A stretch of DNA of 64,000 nucleotides, from positions 1 through 64,000 of the forward strand of contig NZ_CAAAJC010000001.1 in assembly GCF_900640175.1 (NCBI RefSeq), given 5' to 3'. The first letter of the stretch is position 1; each line of letters begins with the position of its first letter. The stretch is from Legionella sp. W10-070. Its GTDB lineage: Bacteria; Pseudomonadota; Gammaproteobacteria; Legionellales; Legionellaceae. The notes under the pieces were generated by a model. That model saw only the letters and a list, made by a program, of their open reading frames with translations. It did not search any database and had not been told where the DNA came from. Positions 18,201 through 25,522 of this stretch are shown here, one piece after another. A program made the translations under genes and the position numbers.

Positions 18201-18963
18201 TCAGTATTTCCAAATTATCCACACTCATTTGGCGAGAAACCAAGCTTTTTAAATCGCCTTTATATCGTAGCACTTTAAGATTAGAATCTGCAGGCAAGAT
18301 AATTTCTTTATCGGATAAATCCTCTGAGATATCATAACCAATGCGATTGTTACAGGTAGCGTTCAACAGCTCATCCAATAAAGGAAGCCCCACTTCTTTA
18401 GAACTAATCTTTAAAACGACATTGCTTAAATTGCGGATACTTTTGACAATATCTGGAAAAAAACTCTCGTATTGGTATTCTTGCAATTGCTTAACTGAAA
18501 TCTCATTTTTTTCAAAGTCATTACTAATAAATTGATTCATTTTAAAGCCATCGAGAATGAAACATTCATGGCGATTTATTTTATATTTTACCAGAAGCTC
18601 AATAACATCATCATGATGAACTGGATTAATTTCCCGATAATTACGATATATGCCGAAGTGGGTTTTGACTAGTAATAACGCTCTGTAGCTAAGTAAATAT
18701 AGTTCAAAACCATTAGTCAATAGTCCTCTCAATACACCGATTCTTTTTTCTTCTCCAGAAGCCAACAAAAAATCGGTGACAATAATTTTTTTTCTAACCT
18801 GATTTCCAGAATGCCCCGTTTGAGTCATCTCCCAACAGGCCTTATCGCCTTTTAAAACTCTGTCAATCGATAAAATACCAGTAGGCTCGGTTGTATAAGT
18901 CGTCTGCTTGCCATTGGTCGTATAAAATAAATTTTTTTCCAAGTAGGATTTTTCTTTTGGCAT
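12232..18963 (-). CDS. Giant multidomain protein: leucine-rich repeats, transglutaminase-like core, two AAA+ ATPase modules; candidate secreted effector
   Basis: A 2243-residue protein with no signal peptide. Residues ~230-700 carry irregular leucine-rich repeats (LKSIELKNLNI, LEKLVIHS, LKTLTLINYKF-type). A transglutaminase/papain-like core follows with Cys967 (VGACRHF), His995 (NRIHMVV) and Asp1010 (LTIDLGG), the order and spacing of a Cys-His-Asp triad. Two P-loops are present: GSTGIGKST at 1776-1784 with Walker B ILVIDEAN near 1816, and GPSGIGKSS at 2069-2077 with Walker B IVIIDELN near 2128 and a sensor-like ATQNP. The last module (ATQNPATFNNRNILPVSLQS) resembles the AAA_5 (dynein/midasin/MoxR-related) group. 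The C terminus is glutamate-rich before RDLIH, loosely like a Dot/Icm E-block. Function and target are unknown; effector status is inference. A 27-bp tandem duplication lies at 17582-17635. Confidence 0.8.
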   Translation of the reverse strand: MPKEKSYLEKNLFYTTNGKQTTYTTEPTGILSIDRVLKGDKACWEMTQTGHSGNQVRKKIIVTDFLLASGEEKRIGVLRGLLTNGFELYLLSYRALLLVKTHFGIYRNYREINPVHHDDVIELLVKYKINRHECFILDGFKMNQFISNDFEKNEISVKQLQEYQYESFFPDIVKSIRNLSNVVLKISSKEVGLPLLDELLNATCNNRIGYDISEDLSDKEIILPADSNLKVLRYKGDLKSLVSRQMSVDNLEILTIDLENGDTKQAMDLFQSAKNLKKLTLINYKFNFEIEQIISFSHLEKLVIHSDKRYVVDIDIADLYKISSHFPSLKSIELKNLNIVCNKNIIPPADSDLCRLETLFIHSEASFPEDELIFKELKEFIVRHQSIKTLKVDYDDELFNDPDFFNQGGLIPGNDFKPREIYLGGFCQANQLLNKESLRKVTLKVSMLDELRKVSMLDELSILNKNVEEVSITSSLRPLDSQHSQDFQYLIDSFPEFKILSWEMPGKDHGFIDKKLLPMRPAEKCRQFNIVNAKDVAFINQMPIAEYFPNLRRLHCTWEDNFQEQITFDDIASLAEGLSQLSVLIISNITIESVVNKKSVNSSVNVLMFSNCRISFSNLQAFNFHYFFPKLETVIWKDCEVNFPIYLKNPKIMHVNFSKKPSGFPLKDSYPNFVEIVQHSIMSPETISKAPDLSTRERTAPDAPPLRSAHSLDAGFDGQTLTYNVREEVLAPIHIKVHPSDYRLTILNRHNFEGGVNFFFEGVIKVIGKVPLTSGNLIKEYNQHHRHQKPDADGKRIFYCFPLLEGTNISWQPIITFTSLDEIFECQYSIPDSGEIMEGGVPIEVELGECSDTKQFYLRSNTDKPIVLHYFLKSHWNKNFAKAITSTYRFEQEDLLLEKLEKLRFTILPELQNNSAYKLLMSFSKKDRLILLAKYIQKFDGTKDLINPPADPLKLPNAYLDQRVGACRHFSEIYCLIALGIECGAKVMLQGNRIHMVVMVEIDETWLTIDLGGKPAIVNVTKAEMEEEEELSFDNQWLTGFEEWLQSSDNATGESLYLPATTRPAPELENSMVVSFLNDDQEEIIEQQKQPVIVNVPTCLNEELNSRTIKHVAKIRPNNQFAVWLNNGPSGVNVNDFIRKLFESLSSLAPHKRNAVVYLDSERDILLFQAALSCYVKMANGNYHYEPSLNKISYKDTRVDNGQINIIDSRLIYALKHGASSSTYVWNFNEYSKNHVGLNTLIDSHKRRLCTVKNNAQGELIIEEVGIPDGANMIVLLPHAMRQEMGEDFNSRARIRWRFTGQLPAIESYEAMQETTGTPENYPVVEYYEANSFRGALQGYLRFLGTHYAFEGSKLLKAIREGGNGIILENTPDSIEFYQFYLDLLIQRKIYINGEMEQIPHYFKLARQTKAYDFSQEAYAHIKVMLLAADNKYQLELNQYYYPCFFKNYIDRGSLQESTGWLALYAGKTVTILVTEQFSDGQWQRLFKQAKEHACKLILTTNDMSLLPSGLKILDDDKTERATKQQKINHQQHRLVYTNDIDYALARQKKELAKEGPIHVVPVSKSIKFNQLIAGFDLIGQDLNSFCFVEPDVWIKLTSVPAQTVILRGQIDESVAKQLSSLFSQNANIFVNGRFVSLTGRLILITNQNELLPHQARVVDNYDPTVAKILLKEQFPGKGPDLIFEIDNAYRLGLNYQQMVGILTALSKGKSVYHAFKSMLIDTNQEKWLSTIKQKYYPEKVSLKIGKPTSLAGVMQKRTAKLLSQLKIAPYAFLMGSTGIGKSTMMQYLRETYPDIHFYFGLGELANYVNDESSYRKILVIDEANIQPSEQIELLWALYSHELLIGPKLCKLSADHQAIFLGNPKSYGGERQSYSLFDNNGNKIFLKDLPRSCLEEIVSNLLGDLVCQLGKDTMLQIAKLFVLYYLQLKETKDLAIPVTMRNLQMACMRFANLYERSVSDKKEISDWVMFYAHIAFYQEVRSLFGHANEKKAAKKHFKLGLFSELLPSYQKIKRDDEKSIVLENPHFVVTESRKKYLCRLKQQIEILARRITKHKDKSMLGTRAILFEGPSGIGKSSMAVSFLEACGFKSASEEDPTFDTTKTYVQITPADPKIMEVILEEAFHSGRIVIIDELNILPLEDKLNSLLSGEDKDKKRARKEGFFVIATQNPATFNNRNILPVSLQSRFEVVNVDNYTEKDLMEILNHRCPNQEVQELVEEYMEALDYAENERIQPIPTPRDLIH
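17582..17635 (-). repeat. Perfect 27-bp tandem duplication inside the giant LRR gene
   Basis: Two exact 27-bp copies (17582-17608 and 17609-17635) encode KVSMLDELR followed by KVSMLDELS. The period is a multiple of three, so the frame is kept. The perfect identity suggests a recent slippage or duplication event in the LRR region. Confidence 0.95.
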
Positions 18964-19314
18964 AAATAATCTTTAAAATTAATTCAAATAAAATAGGCGA
19001 TTCATTGAAGGAACTTCCTGAGTAAGTTCAAAACTAAATCAGCATCCAATCGTGTTCCCCTGAACACCGATTTCCAAGTGCCAATCCATGAGATGATTAG
19101 TTCATTGTGTTTATTTTTTATGCATTTTAATAATTTATTGCATTAATTGCAATCATAATATATTTTTTGCAATCTATTTTAGGTTCTGTTTCTTGTCATC
19201 CCCGCGAAGGCGGGGATCCATGCAGGATATAGCACGGAGCGCCTTAAAAATGGATTCCCGCCTTCGCGGGAATGACAAACAACATGTCAAAACTAAATGG
19301 AAACGGTACCAGGA
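18964..19314. other. Intergenic region upstream of the giant gene
   Basis: This 351-bp gap lies between the murE stop and the start of the giant LRR gene, both on the minus strand. The part from 18964 to 19192 is A+T-rich and should contain the promoter of the giant gene, but I could not identify a convincing -35/-10 pair. The part from 19193 to 19278 is a palindromic repeat. Confidence 0.6.
19193..19278. repeat. Palindromic intergenic element (copy 2)
   Basis: TTGTCATCCCCGCGAAGGCG plus GGGATCCA on the left and TGGATTCCCGCCTTCGCGGG plus AATGACAA on the right form an inverted pair. Each arm is also a small palindrome. It is the same type as 9979-10061. It follows the murE stop closely, so it could act as a 3' RNA structure for the dcw transcript; that is inference. 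Confidence 0.75.
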
Positions 19315-20778
19315 TTAGGCTGATTGCCCGGATACCAAACGTTGAATGACCATTTGGTCAGAGAATGGGTAACGAATATCGCCAATTTGTTGGTAATCTT
19401 CATGCCCTTTGCCGGCAATTAAGATAATGTCTTCTTTATCTGCCAAATTGATGGCTTTAGCGATAGCCTGCTCTCTGTCGGCAATTTTATAAAGATTAGT
19501 CTTGGAGATAATGCCAGCATCAATTTCATCAATAATCATCAATGGCTCTTCATTCCTGGGATTATCACTGGTGATGATAACAACATCTGCGTATTGACTG
19601 GCAATTTTTCCCATCAATGGCCGTTTGTTCTTATCCCGATTACCACCACAACCAAATACCACCAAAATACGTCCTTTCTTTATCTTGACCAGGGTGAGCA
19701 ATACATTTTCTAAGGCATCGGGAGTATGGGCATAATCGACAATCATATAAGGCTTTTGAGTTATAACCTCCATGCGTCCAGGTGCAGCCTGTAGCTTTGT
19801 CATCACTGATACAACACTATCAATCGGATAACCATAGGTCATCAAGCTCGAAAAAATAGCTAATGAGTTATATATATTGAAAAATCCTAAGGCATTGATG
19901 GTAAGTTGAATGTCTCCCCAGGGAGACATAACCTTAAGATAAGTCCCTTCCAGACTAATGCTCCAATCAATCGCCCGCACATCCGCCCTTTCTTTTATCC
20001 CATAGCCAATTATCTTACAATCTGTCGCAACCACTGCCTTTTTCATAATTTGGTGATAATGATCATCGTGATTGACAATAGCCCACTGCAAGGTTGATTT
20101 TGCAAATAACTGCCTTTTCGCAGCAGCATAAGCTTCCATCGTGAGATGATAATCCAGATGTTCATGGCTTAAATTGGTAAAAATAGCCTGCTGAAAATCA
20201 ATGCCATCGACTCGCTGTTGGCACAGAGCATGGGAAGATACCTCCATGCAGACTTGCCTAATCGAGTTTTTCTGATAGTTGGATAAAAAATGCTGCAGGC
20301 AAAGTGCATCCGGCGTTGTATTGACCAAAGCTTCCAACGCTGTAACCTTTCCCTGCCCCAAAGTCCCTATATAGGCAGAATGCTCGCCAAGCAAGTTATG
20401 CGCTTGCGCTAATTGATAAGCGATGGTTGTTTTCCCGTTTGTACCGGTTACCCCGGTAACCGTTAGTTTTTTGGTTGGGTGTTCATAAAAATGACTCGCA
20501 ATCCCTGCCAGTTTTTTTGCAAGTCCGGACAGGGGGATACAAATGGCAGTTGTGGGTAGCTGGCAATTCTTCGGCCAATTATCAGGCTCATAAACAATTG
20601 CTGAAGCACCAGCGCTGACTGCCTGTGGAATAAATAACCGTCCATCGGTTTGAAAACCAGGGTAAGCAAAAAATAAAAAGCCAGGTTTGATTTGCCGACT
20701 GTCATTATGCAATCCCAAAATTTCGCAATCGGGGATTGCCCGGTCAGTCCAGGGACGCATCAATTCAGCAAGTTTCAT
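19315..20778 (-). CDS. murE: UDP-N-acetylmuramoyl-tripeptide synthetase MurE (meso-diaminopimelate-adding)
   Basis: A 487-residue Mur ligase. MurE adds meso-diaminopimelate to UDP-MurNAc-L-Ala-D-Glu in the cytoplasm, using ATP. The P-loop TGVTGTNGKTTIAYQ lies near residue 110. The DNPRNEEP motif, near residue 405, is the diaminopimelate-selective signature (lysine-adding enzymes differ there). An N-terminal Mur ligase domain and C-terminal DYAHTPDALE and GAGKGHEDYQ-like segments (here IAGKGHEDYQQ) complete the family pattern. It overlaps the end of ftsI by 4 bp, making it the last gene of the visible dcw cluster; murF does not follow. Confidence 0.96.
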   Translation of the reverse strand: MKLAELMRPWTDRAIPDCEILGLHNDSRQIKPGFLFFAYPGFQTDGRLFIPQAVSAGASAIVYEPDNWPKNCQLPTTAICIPLSGLAKKLAGIASHFYEHPTKKLTVTGVTGTNGKTTIAYQLAQAHNLLGEHSAYIGTLGQGKVTALEALVNTTPDALCLQHFLSNYQKNSIRQVCMEVSSHALCQQRVDGIDFQQAIFTNLSHEHLDYHLTMEAYAAAKRQLFAKSTLQWAIVNHDDHYHQIMKKAVVATDCKIIGYGIKERADVRAIDWSISLEGTYLKVMSPWGDIQLTINALGFFNIYNSLAIFSSLMTYGYPIDSVVSVMTKLQAAPGRMEVITQKPYMIVDYAHTPDALENVLLTLVKIKKGRILVVFGCGGNRDKNKRPLMGKIASQYADVVIITSDNPRNEEPLMIIDEIDAGIISKTNLYKIADREQAIAKAINLADKEDIILIAGKGHEDYQQIGDIRYPFSDQMVIQRLVSGQSA

Positions 20779-22448
20779 AAAGCCTCATGGTGTTGTTTAT
20801 CAGGAGGAACATCCAGCATTCGCAACGCCCCGGACATTACCTGTGCAAAAAGAGGGGCTGCAACCTGGGAACCATAATAACTTACTTTTGTTGGTTCATG
20901 AATAACAACAACCACAACCAATCGTGGTTTGGAAACTGGTGCTATACCAACAAAGCTTGCAATATGGCGATTGACTTCATACCCTTTCTTCCCTGCGATT
21001 CGAGCTGTGCCTGTTTTACCTGCCACCCTGTAACCAGGAACCCTTGCCAATTTCCCAGTTCCCTCATTGCCAAGCACCGCCTCCATCATAGCCAGTACCT
21101 GATTGGCAGTTTTTTTATTAATTACTTGCTCAGCAGCTATCGGTGGTTGATTATGAAGCAACGTCACGGGCAGTGCTTTCCCCTGATTGGCAAAAACAAG
21201 ATAAGCTTTGGCCAATTGAACCGCTGTAACCGATAAACCATAGCCAAACCCCAAGGTAGCCAATACAAAGGGATTGGCATCTTTAACATGCACAATCGAG
21301 CCATCACTTTCCCCAGGATAACCACTCTCTGTCCTTTCCCCAAATCCACAACGCTGAAACAAGCCAATCAACTGTTCAGGTGGGCTTTGTAAAATCATTT
21401 TAGTAACCCCTACGTTACTTGAATGCTGTAAAACACCAGTGACATCGAGAACACCATAATTGTGGACATCACGAATGGTGCGCCCATGCACTACCATCCA
21501 ACTGGGGCGAGTATCAATAATTGTATCTGGTTTAATATGGCCACTCTCCAAGGCACTGGCTATACTGAAAGGCTTTATCACCGAACCAGGTTCAAAGACA
21601 TCAGTGATTGCCTTGTTACGATAACGGTCAAGGGTATAGTGCCCACGTGCATTAGGGTTAAACGAAGGCGCATTGACAGCAGCAAGTATTTCGCCATTGG
21701 TTGTATCAACGACAACAACCGATCCTGATTTTGCCGCAAATTTTTCCAGAGTATTTTGTAGCTCATGATAAGCAAGGTATTGAATTCGGTTATCAATACT
21801 TAAAACAAGGTCATGTCCCGGACGAGGTTCCTTGAGGACATCTAATTCTTCAATCACTTGCCCTATGCGATCCTTTAAAATCCGCTTCTTACCATTAACA
21901 CCCATTAACCAATCCTGATAGGCAAGTTCTAACCCTTCAATGCCGATATCATCAATATTTGTAAAACCAAGTAATTGAGCAGCACTGTCACCCGCCGGAT
22001 AATATCGTTTAAATTCCTGCTGAAAATTTAATCCTGGAATTTTAAGCTGGTCAATCTTTCTTGCCTGCATAGGTGGCAACTGACGGCTTAAATAAAGAAA
22101 CTCTCGATTGCCAGCCTGTTTAACACGGGCTAATAATGTTTTTTCTCTGATACCAATTAAGCGGGATAATTCAGATAATTGCCTGGGATCAGGAGAAAAT
22201 GACTTCGGATTTACCCATACTGACTGTACCGGAGTGCTTACCGCAAGCGGGGTTCCCTGCCTGTCTGTGATCATTCCACGATAAGCAGGAATATCCACAA
22301 CCCTGACACTGCGCGCATCACCTTGTACTTGTAAAAACTGGCGATGAAATACAGTTAAATCAACTATCCGCCACAACAAAGCACCTAGCAAAAAGGCGAA
22401 AAAAAACAACACGGTTGCCAACCGTGCCTGATGGCCTCTATTTTTCAT
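20775..22448 (-). CDS. ftsI: Septal peptidoglycan transpeptidase FtsI (PBP3)
   Basis: A 557-residue class B penicillin-binding protein. FtsI crosslinks septal peptidoglycan as part of the divisome with FtsW. A single N-terminal membrane anchor (ATVLFFFAFLLGALLWRIVD) is followed by the PBP dimerisation domain. The transpeptidase motifs are present in order: SxxK as EPGSVIKPFS (near residue 290), SxN as SSN (near 345), and KTG as AGKTGTARI (near 475). It lies between ftsL (4-bp overlap) and murE (4-bp overlap) in the canonical dcw order. The protein looks complete. Confidence 0.96.
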   Translation of the reverse strand: MKNRGHQARLATVLFFFAFLLGALLWRIVDLTVFHRQFLQVQGDARSVRVVDIPAYRGMITDRQGTPLAVSTPVQSVWVNPKSFSPDPRQLSELSRLIGIREKTLLARVKQAGNREFLYLSRQLPPMQARKIDQLKIPGLNFQQEFKRYYPAGDSAAQLLGFTNIDDIGIEGLELAYQDWLMGVNGKKRILKDRIGQVIEELDVLKEPRPGHDLVLSIDNRIQYLAYHELQNTLEKFAAKSGSVVVVDTTNGEILAAVNAPSFNPNARGHYTLDRYRNKAITDVFEPGSVIKPFSIASALESGHIKPDTIIDTRPSWMVVHGRTIRDVHNYGVLDVTGVLQHSSNVGVTKMILQSPPEQLIGLFQRCGFGERTESGYPGESDGSIVHVKDANPFVLATLGFGYGLSVTAVQLAKAYLVFANQGKALPVTLLHNQPPIAAEQVINKKTANQVLAMMEAVLGNEGTGKLARVPGYRVAGKTGTARIAGKKGYEVNRHIASFVGIAPVSKPRLVVVVVIHEPTKVSYYGSQVAAPLFAQVMSGALRMLDVPPDKQHHEAL

Positions 22449-22783
22449 TTCGTCTGTAATACAAAGGTTTCTTTATCGACAGGCAGTTTCATTTGTAATT
22501 TTTCAATTGCAAGCAATTCTACTCTTGCAGGCGTTGATAAACTCGCCTGCTCCAATAGTAACTGTCCCCACTGCAACTGCAATTGATGTGCCTGCTGCTC
22601 AATACGTTGCAGCTGGCTAAAGCTGATTCGATGCTCATTGGTTACATAAACCACAGCAAGGGCACTAATGAGAACCGTTAATAACAAAGTTAAAACAAAA
22701 CAAAGCTGCTTAGAGAGACGCATATCTGACAAATGGCCATTAAAAAGATTACTTTGATGAATCGCCCTGGCTGCTGCATTCAT
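22445..22783 (-). CDS. ftsL: Cell division protein FtsL
   Basis: A 112-residue single-pass membrane protein in the exact ftsL slot between rsmH and ftsI, with 4-bp overlaps on both sides. After about 27 cytoplasmic residues there is one membrane helix ([20 protein letters not shown]), then a periplasmic heptad-rich segment ([20 protein letters not shown]) that fits the coiled coil pairing with FtsB. FtsL joins FtsB and FtsQ in activating FtsWI. Sequence conservation in this family is low, so the call relies on topology and position. Confidence 0.9.
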   Translation of the reverse strand: MNAAARAIHQSNLFNGHLSDMRLSKQLCFVLTLLLTVLISALAVVYVTNEHRISFSQLQRIEQQAHQLQLQWGQLLLEQASLSTPARVELLAIEKLQMKLPVDKETFVLQTK

Positions 22784-23706
22784 GCTATCTTCTCCCCTGT
22801 TCGTAGGACTGCACTACGAGCTCTGGTGTTTTGTTTAAGCTCGTCCTCACTGGCTTTTATAGCCTTGCCTGCTCTTCTGAAGTTTGTTTTAATTTCTTCG
22901 TCACGGATCGGAACTCCGGGAGGGGGACGGATTCCCTGCTCTTTATTACGCATAAACTGTTTGACAATACGATCTTCTAATGAGTGAAAACTGATCACTA
23001 CCAAACGGCCGCCTACAGCTAATGCATCAATCGCTGCTTCAAGACAAGCGGTCAAGTCATTCAACTCCTGATTCACATAAATACGAATCGCCTGGAATAC
23101 ACGAGTTGCAGGATGCTTGTGCTTTTCCCATCTGGGATTGGCCTGTTTCACAATTTCAGCTAACGATTCAGTGGTTTCAATGGGTGCTTCACCCCTTGCT
23201 GCTACAATTGCTTGCGCAATACGTTTAGCAAAACGTTCCTCACCATATTCTCTAAAGACAACCGCCATGTCCTCGGCACTGGTTTCATTGATAAATTGGG
23301 CAGCATTGAAATGCTGTTGTGAATTCATACGCATATCCAGTGGTCCTGGCTGCATAAAACTAAACCCGCGAGCTGGATTGTCCAACTGTGGGGAAGATAC
23401 CCCCAGATCCAGTAAAATACCATCCACATGACCATAAACATTGGCCTGTCTGGCAAACTCGGCAAGGCTGGCAAAGGAGCCATGATAAATCTGGAAACGC
23501 TTGTCTGCCGAGAAATTCTGCCTGGCATACTCAATCGCTTCAGGATCCTTATCAATCGCAATCAGCCTCCCTGATGCGGATAAGTTCTGTAAAATGGCAT
23601 GACTATGACCACCACGACCGAAAGTTCCATCAATATAAATGCCATCTGCCTTGATCGCCAAGCTATCTATTGCTTCCTGCAACAATACAGATCGATGCGC
23701 CGTCAT
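22780..23706 (-). CDS. rsmH: 16S rRNA (cytosine-1402-N4) methyltransferase RsmH
   Basis: A 308-residue MraW/RsmH protein, which methylates N4 of C1402 in 16S rRNA at the ribosomal P site using S-adenosylmethionine. The start [16 protein letters not shown], the SAM-binding [16 protein letters not shown] near residue 26, [15 protein letters not shown], and the C-terminal [20 protein letters not shown] are family hallmarks. It follows mraZ by 13 bp and overlaps ftsL by 4 bp. No alteration is apparent. Confidence 0.96.
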   Translation of the reverse strand: MTAHRSVLLQEAIDSLAIKADGIYIDGTFGRGGHSHAILQNLSASGRLIAIDKDPEAIEYARQNFSADKRFQIYHGSFASLAEFARQANVYGHVDGILLDLGVSSPQLDNPARGFSFMQPGPLDMRMNSQQHFNAAQFINETSAEDMAVVFREYGEERFAKRIAQAIVAARGEAPIETTESLAEIVKQANPRWEKHKHPATRVFQAIRIYVNQELNDLTACLEAAIDALAVGGRLVVISFHSLEDRIVKQFMRNKEQGIRPPPGVPIRDEEIKTNFRRAGKAIKASEDELKQNTRARSAVLRTGEKIA

Positions 23707-23719
23707 AGTTATTTTCCAA

Positions 23720-24178
23720 TTACAAAGAAAAAGTTTTCATTTCATCAGGTAATCCATCTTCCTTTGAGGCCTCTTCCTCTAACCACTGTTCACGTCGTGA
23801 TTGCCACAGTGTTTCATCCCAAACTTCAAATTTATTACCTTGCCCAATCATTACAACCCGCTTATCAAGACGGGCATAATCTCTTAACAAAGGAGGCAGC
23901 AAAACACGGCCATTACCATCCAGCTCTACATCTGTTGCATGCCCGATCAATAAACGCTGGATTCGACGGGCTGCAACATTAAAACTTGGCAAGCTCTGCA
24001 GCTTGCTTTCAATAACCTGCCATTCGGCCACCGGATATAACAGCAAGCAGGTTTCCTCTGTATCAATGGTCACTACCAATGCCGCCTTATCTCTGGCACC
24101 TAACGCATCTCGATAGCGCGTCGGTACAGCAAGGCGACCTTTTCCGTCAATAGTGATGGCATTAATTCCGCGAAACAT
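23720..24178 (-). CDS. mraZ: Transcriptional regulator MraZ
   Basis: A 152-residue protein with two SpoVT/AbrB-like MraZ repeats: [20 protein letters not shown] at the N terminus and [20 protein letters not shown] in the second half. MraZ forms a ring that binds repeated TGGGA-like boxes upstream of its own gene and tunes the dcw operon. I place the start at the ATG at 24178, which gives the standard MFRG N terminus. An in-frame GTG at 24214 would add 12 residues, but the AGGAGG-like GGGAGG would then lie inside the operator repeat. It heads the cluster mraZ-rsmH-ftsL-ftsI-murE. Confidence 0.92.
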   Translation of the reverse strand: MFRGINAITIDGKGRLAVPTRYRDALGARDKAALVVTIDTEETCLLLYPVAEWQVIESKLQSLPSFNVAARRIQRLLIGHATDVELDGNGRVLLPPLLRDYARLDKRVVMIGQGNKFEVWDETLWQSRREQWLEEEASKEDGLPDEMKTFSL

Positions 24179-24208
24179 GGCTATATTTTTATGGCAGGCT
24201 AATAAACC

Positions 24209-24223
24209 TCCCACAATTCTCCA
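24209..24223 (-). promoter_or_regulatory. Probable MraZ operator (two TGGGA-like boxes at 10-bp spacing)
   Basis: On the minus strand TGGAG (24219-24223) and TGGGA (24209-24213) are separated by 5 bp, a 10-bp period as in known MraZ boxes. They lie 30-45 bp upstream of the mraZ ATG. Only one box is perfect and no third box is obvious, so this is a probable but short operator. Confidence 0.5.
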
Positions 24224-24507
24224 CTTTTTTAATATTTTATACCACTTTTATACACTATAGAAACACTATTTCCCAAGCGTCAACCCTAAAATGAGTTTTT
24301 TAAATAAAAAATCAGGCAATACTATTCTCTCTGAACGAAAATGTCTAGATAATAATCACAATGAATAAAGATAAATCGGAAATAATTTTATTGAAATTAA
24401 CGGTGATTGAGTCAGCTAATTGCGGTTTCTCAGCTACAGCCCCGCAACCTTGTCGCGGGACATCAATCAGCAAGAATAAAATCCTGGATTAGGATCGTCC
24501 CAACCTC

Positions 24508-24672
24508 TAGAGTCTGTTGACATTTCAACTTAAACTGCCCACTTCCCGCGCTTTATGCGCGAGATCCACGCAAACCACACGAAACCAACCATCCTCTTGA
24601 TAAGGTTTGAGACTAGATTCCGCGCATAAAGCGCGGAACGTAGGTCCTGGTTCCAATTGTCAACAAACCCTA
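24508..24672. mobile_element. MITE-like element with TA ends and inverted repeats
   Basis: A 165-bp segment starts TAGAGTCTGTTGACA and ends TGTCAACAAACCCTA, so the ends are imperfect inverted repeats (about 13 of 15 positions) bounded by TA. Inside, CGCGCTTTATGCGCG (24548-24562 region) and CGCGCATAAAGCGCG (24621-24635 region) form a second, perfect inverted pair. It has no coding capacity. TA ends suggest mobilisation by a mariner/IS630-type transposase. It sits between coaX and the mraZ promoter. The rest of the 24215-24684 gap is A+T-rich without other features that I can see. Confidence 0.65.
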
Positions 24673-24684
24673 AATGAGTTCGAT

Positions 24685-25452
24685 TTAATTGTTTAATTCA
24701 GCAGCCAGCCGAATCCCCTGCAATACCAAATCAGGAATCAGGTAATCATAAATGCCTTGCTTATCAAATAATGAAGCAAACCCGCCTGTAGCTAAAACTA
24801 AAACTTCATCATCAACAAATGTTTCTTCTCTAATACGGGCAATTAACTCTCGGCATGCGCCTAATGCGCCATAAAAAACACCTGACTGGATGCTTTCAAT
24901 GGTTGAGCGTCCCACGGCTTGTTCTATTTTTACAATTTCAACCGATGGCAACTTGGCCGTTTTCGTTGATAGGGCATCGACAGATAACCGCACGCCAGGT
25001 AAAATTGCCCCGCCTAAATAGGCTTTCTGTTTATTAATGACACAAAATGTCGTTGCCGTGCCAAAATCAATAACAATAACATTTTTCCCAGGGAAAGAAT
25101 GCGTTGCAGCAATGGCATTGGCTATTCTGTCTGCACCCACCTCAAGCGGATTACGGTATTTGATATTTAATCCCGTTTTTACTCCAGCCTGAAGCAAAAA
25201 AGGCTCTACTGAAAAATATTTTACACAGGCAGCACGCAGAGAATAATCGAGTTGTGGCACCACTGAGCAGATTGCAATTTCATTAATCGCCTCAGGGGAG
25301 CACTGATTTTCCCTTAATACCGATTTAAGAAAAATGCCCAGCTCATCAGAAGTACTCACTTGTGAGGTATGGCGAAAACGTAAACGTATTTCCTCTCCGG
25401 CAAATACCCCCCCATAAATATGAGAATTACCCACATCAATACATAGCATCAT
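24685..25452 (-). CDS. coaX: Type III pantothenate kinase CoaX
   Basis: A 255-residue protein of the ASKHA fold. CoaX phosphorylates pantothenate as the first step of coenzyme A synthesis and is insensitive to CoA feedback, unlike CoaA. The N-terminal MLCIDVGNSHIYGG binds ATP phosphate; VGADRIANAIAATHSF and VIDFGTATTFCVI carry the catalytic Asp and conserved phosphate loop; LGGAILPGVRLSVDAL is typical of the family. Two adjacent ATG codons (MM) make the exact start uncertain by one codon. It reads away from rnpB on the same strand and appears to be monocistronic. Confidence 0.94.
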   Translation of the reverse strand: MMLCIDVGNSHIYGGVFAGEEIRLRFRHTSQVSTSDELGIFLKSVLRENQCSPEAINEIAICSVVPQLDYSLRAACVKYFSVEPFLLQAGVKTGLNIKYRNPLEVGADRIANAIAATHSFPGKNVIVIDFGTATTFCVINKQKAYLGGAILPGVRLSVDALSTKTAKLPSVEIVKIEQAVGRSTIESIQSGVFYGALGACRELIARIREETFVDDEVLVLATGGFASLFDKQGIYDYLIPDLVLQGIRLAAELNN

Positions 25453-25522
25453 AGCCGATACTCAACAGTAGAAATGGGCGATGGTAAGTCCAGTTAGATT
25501 AAGAATCAAGAGAATAAGAAAA

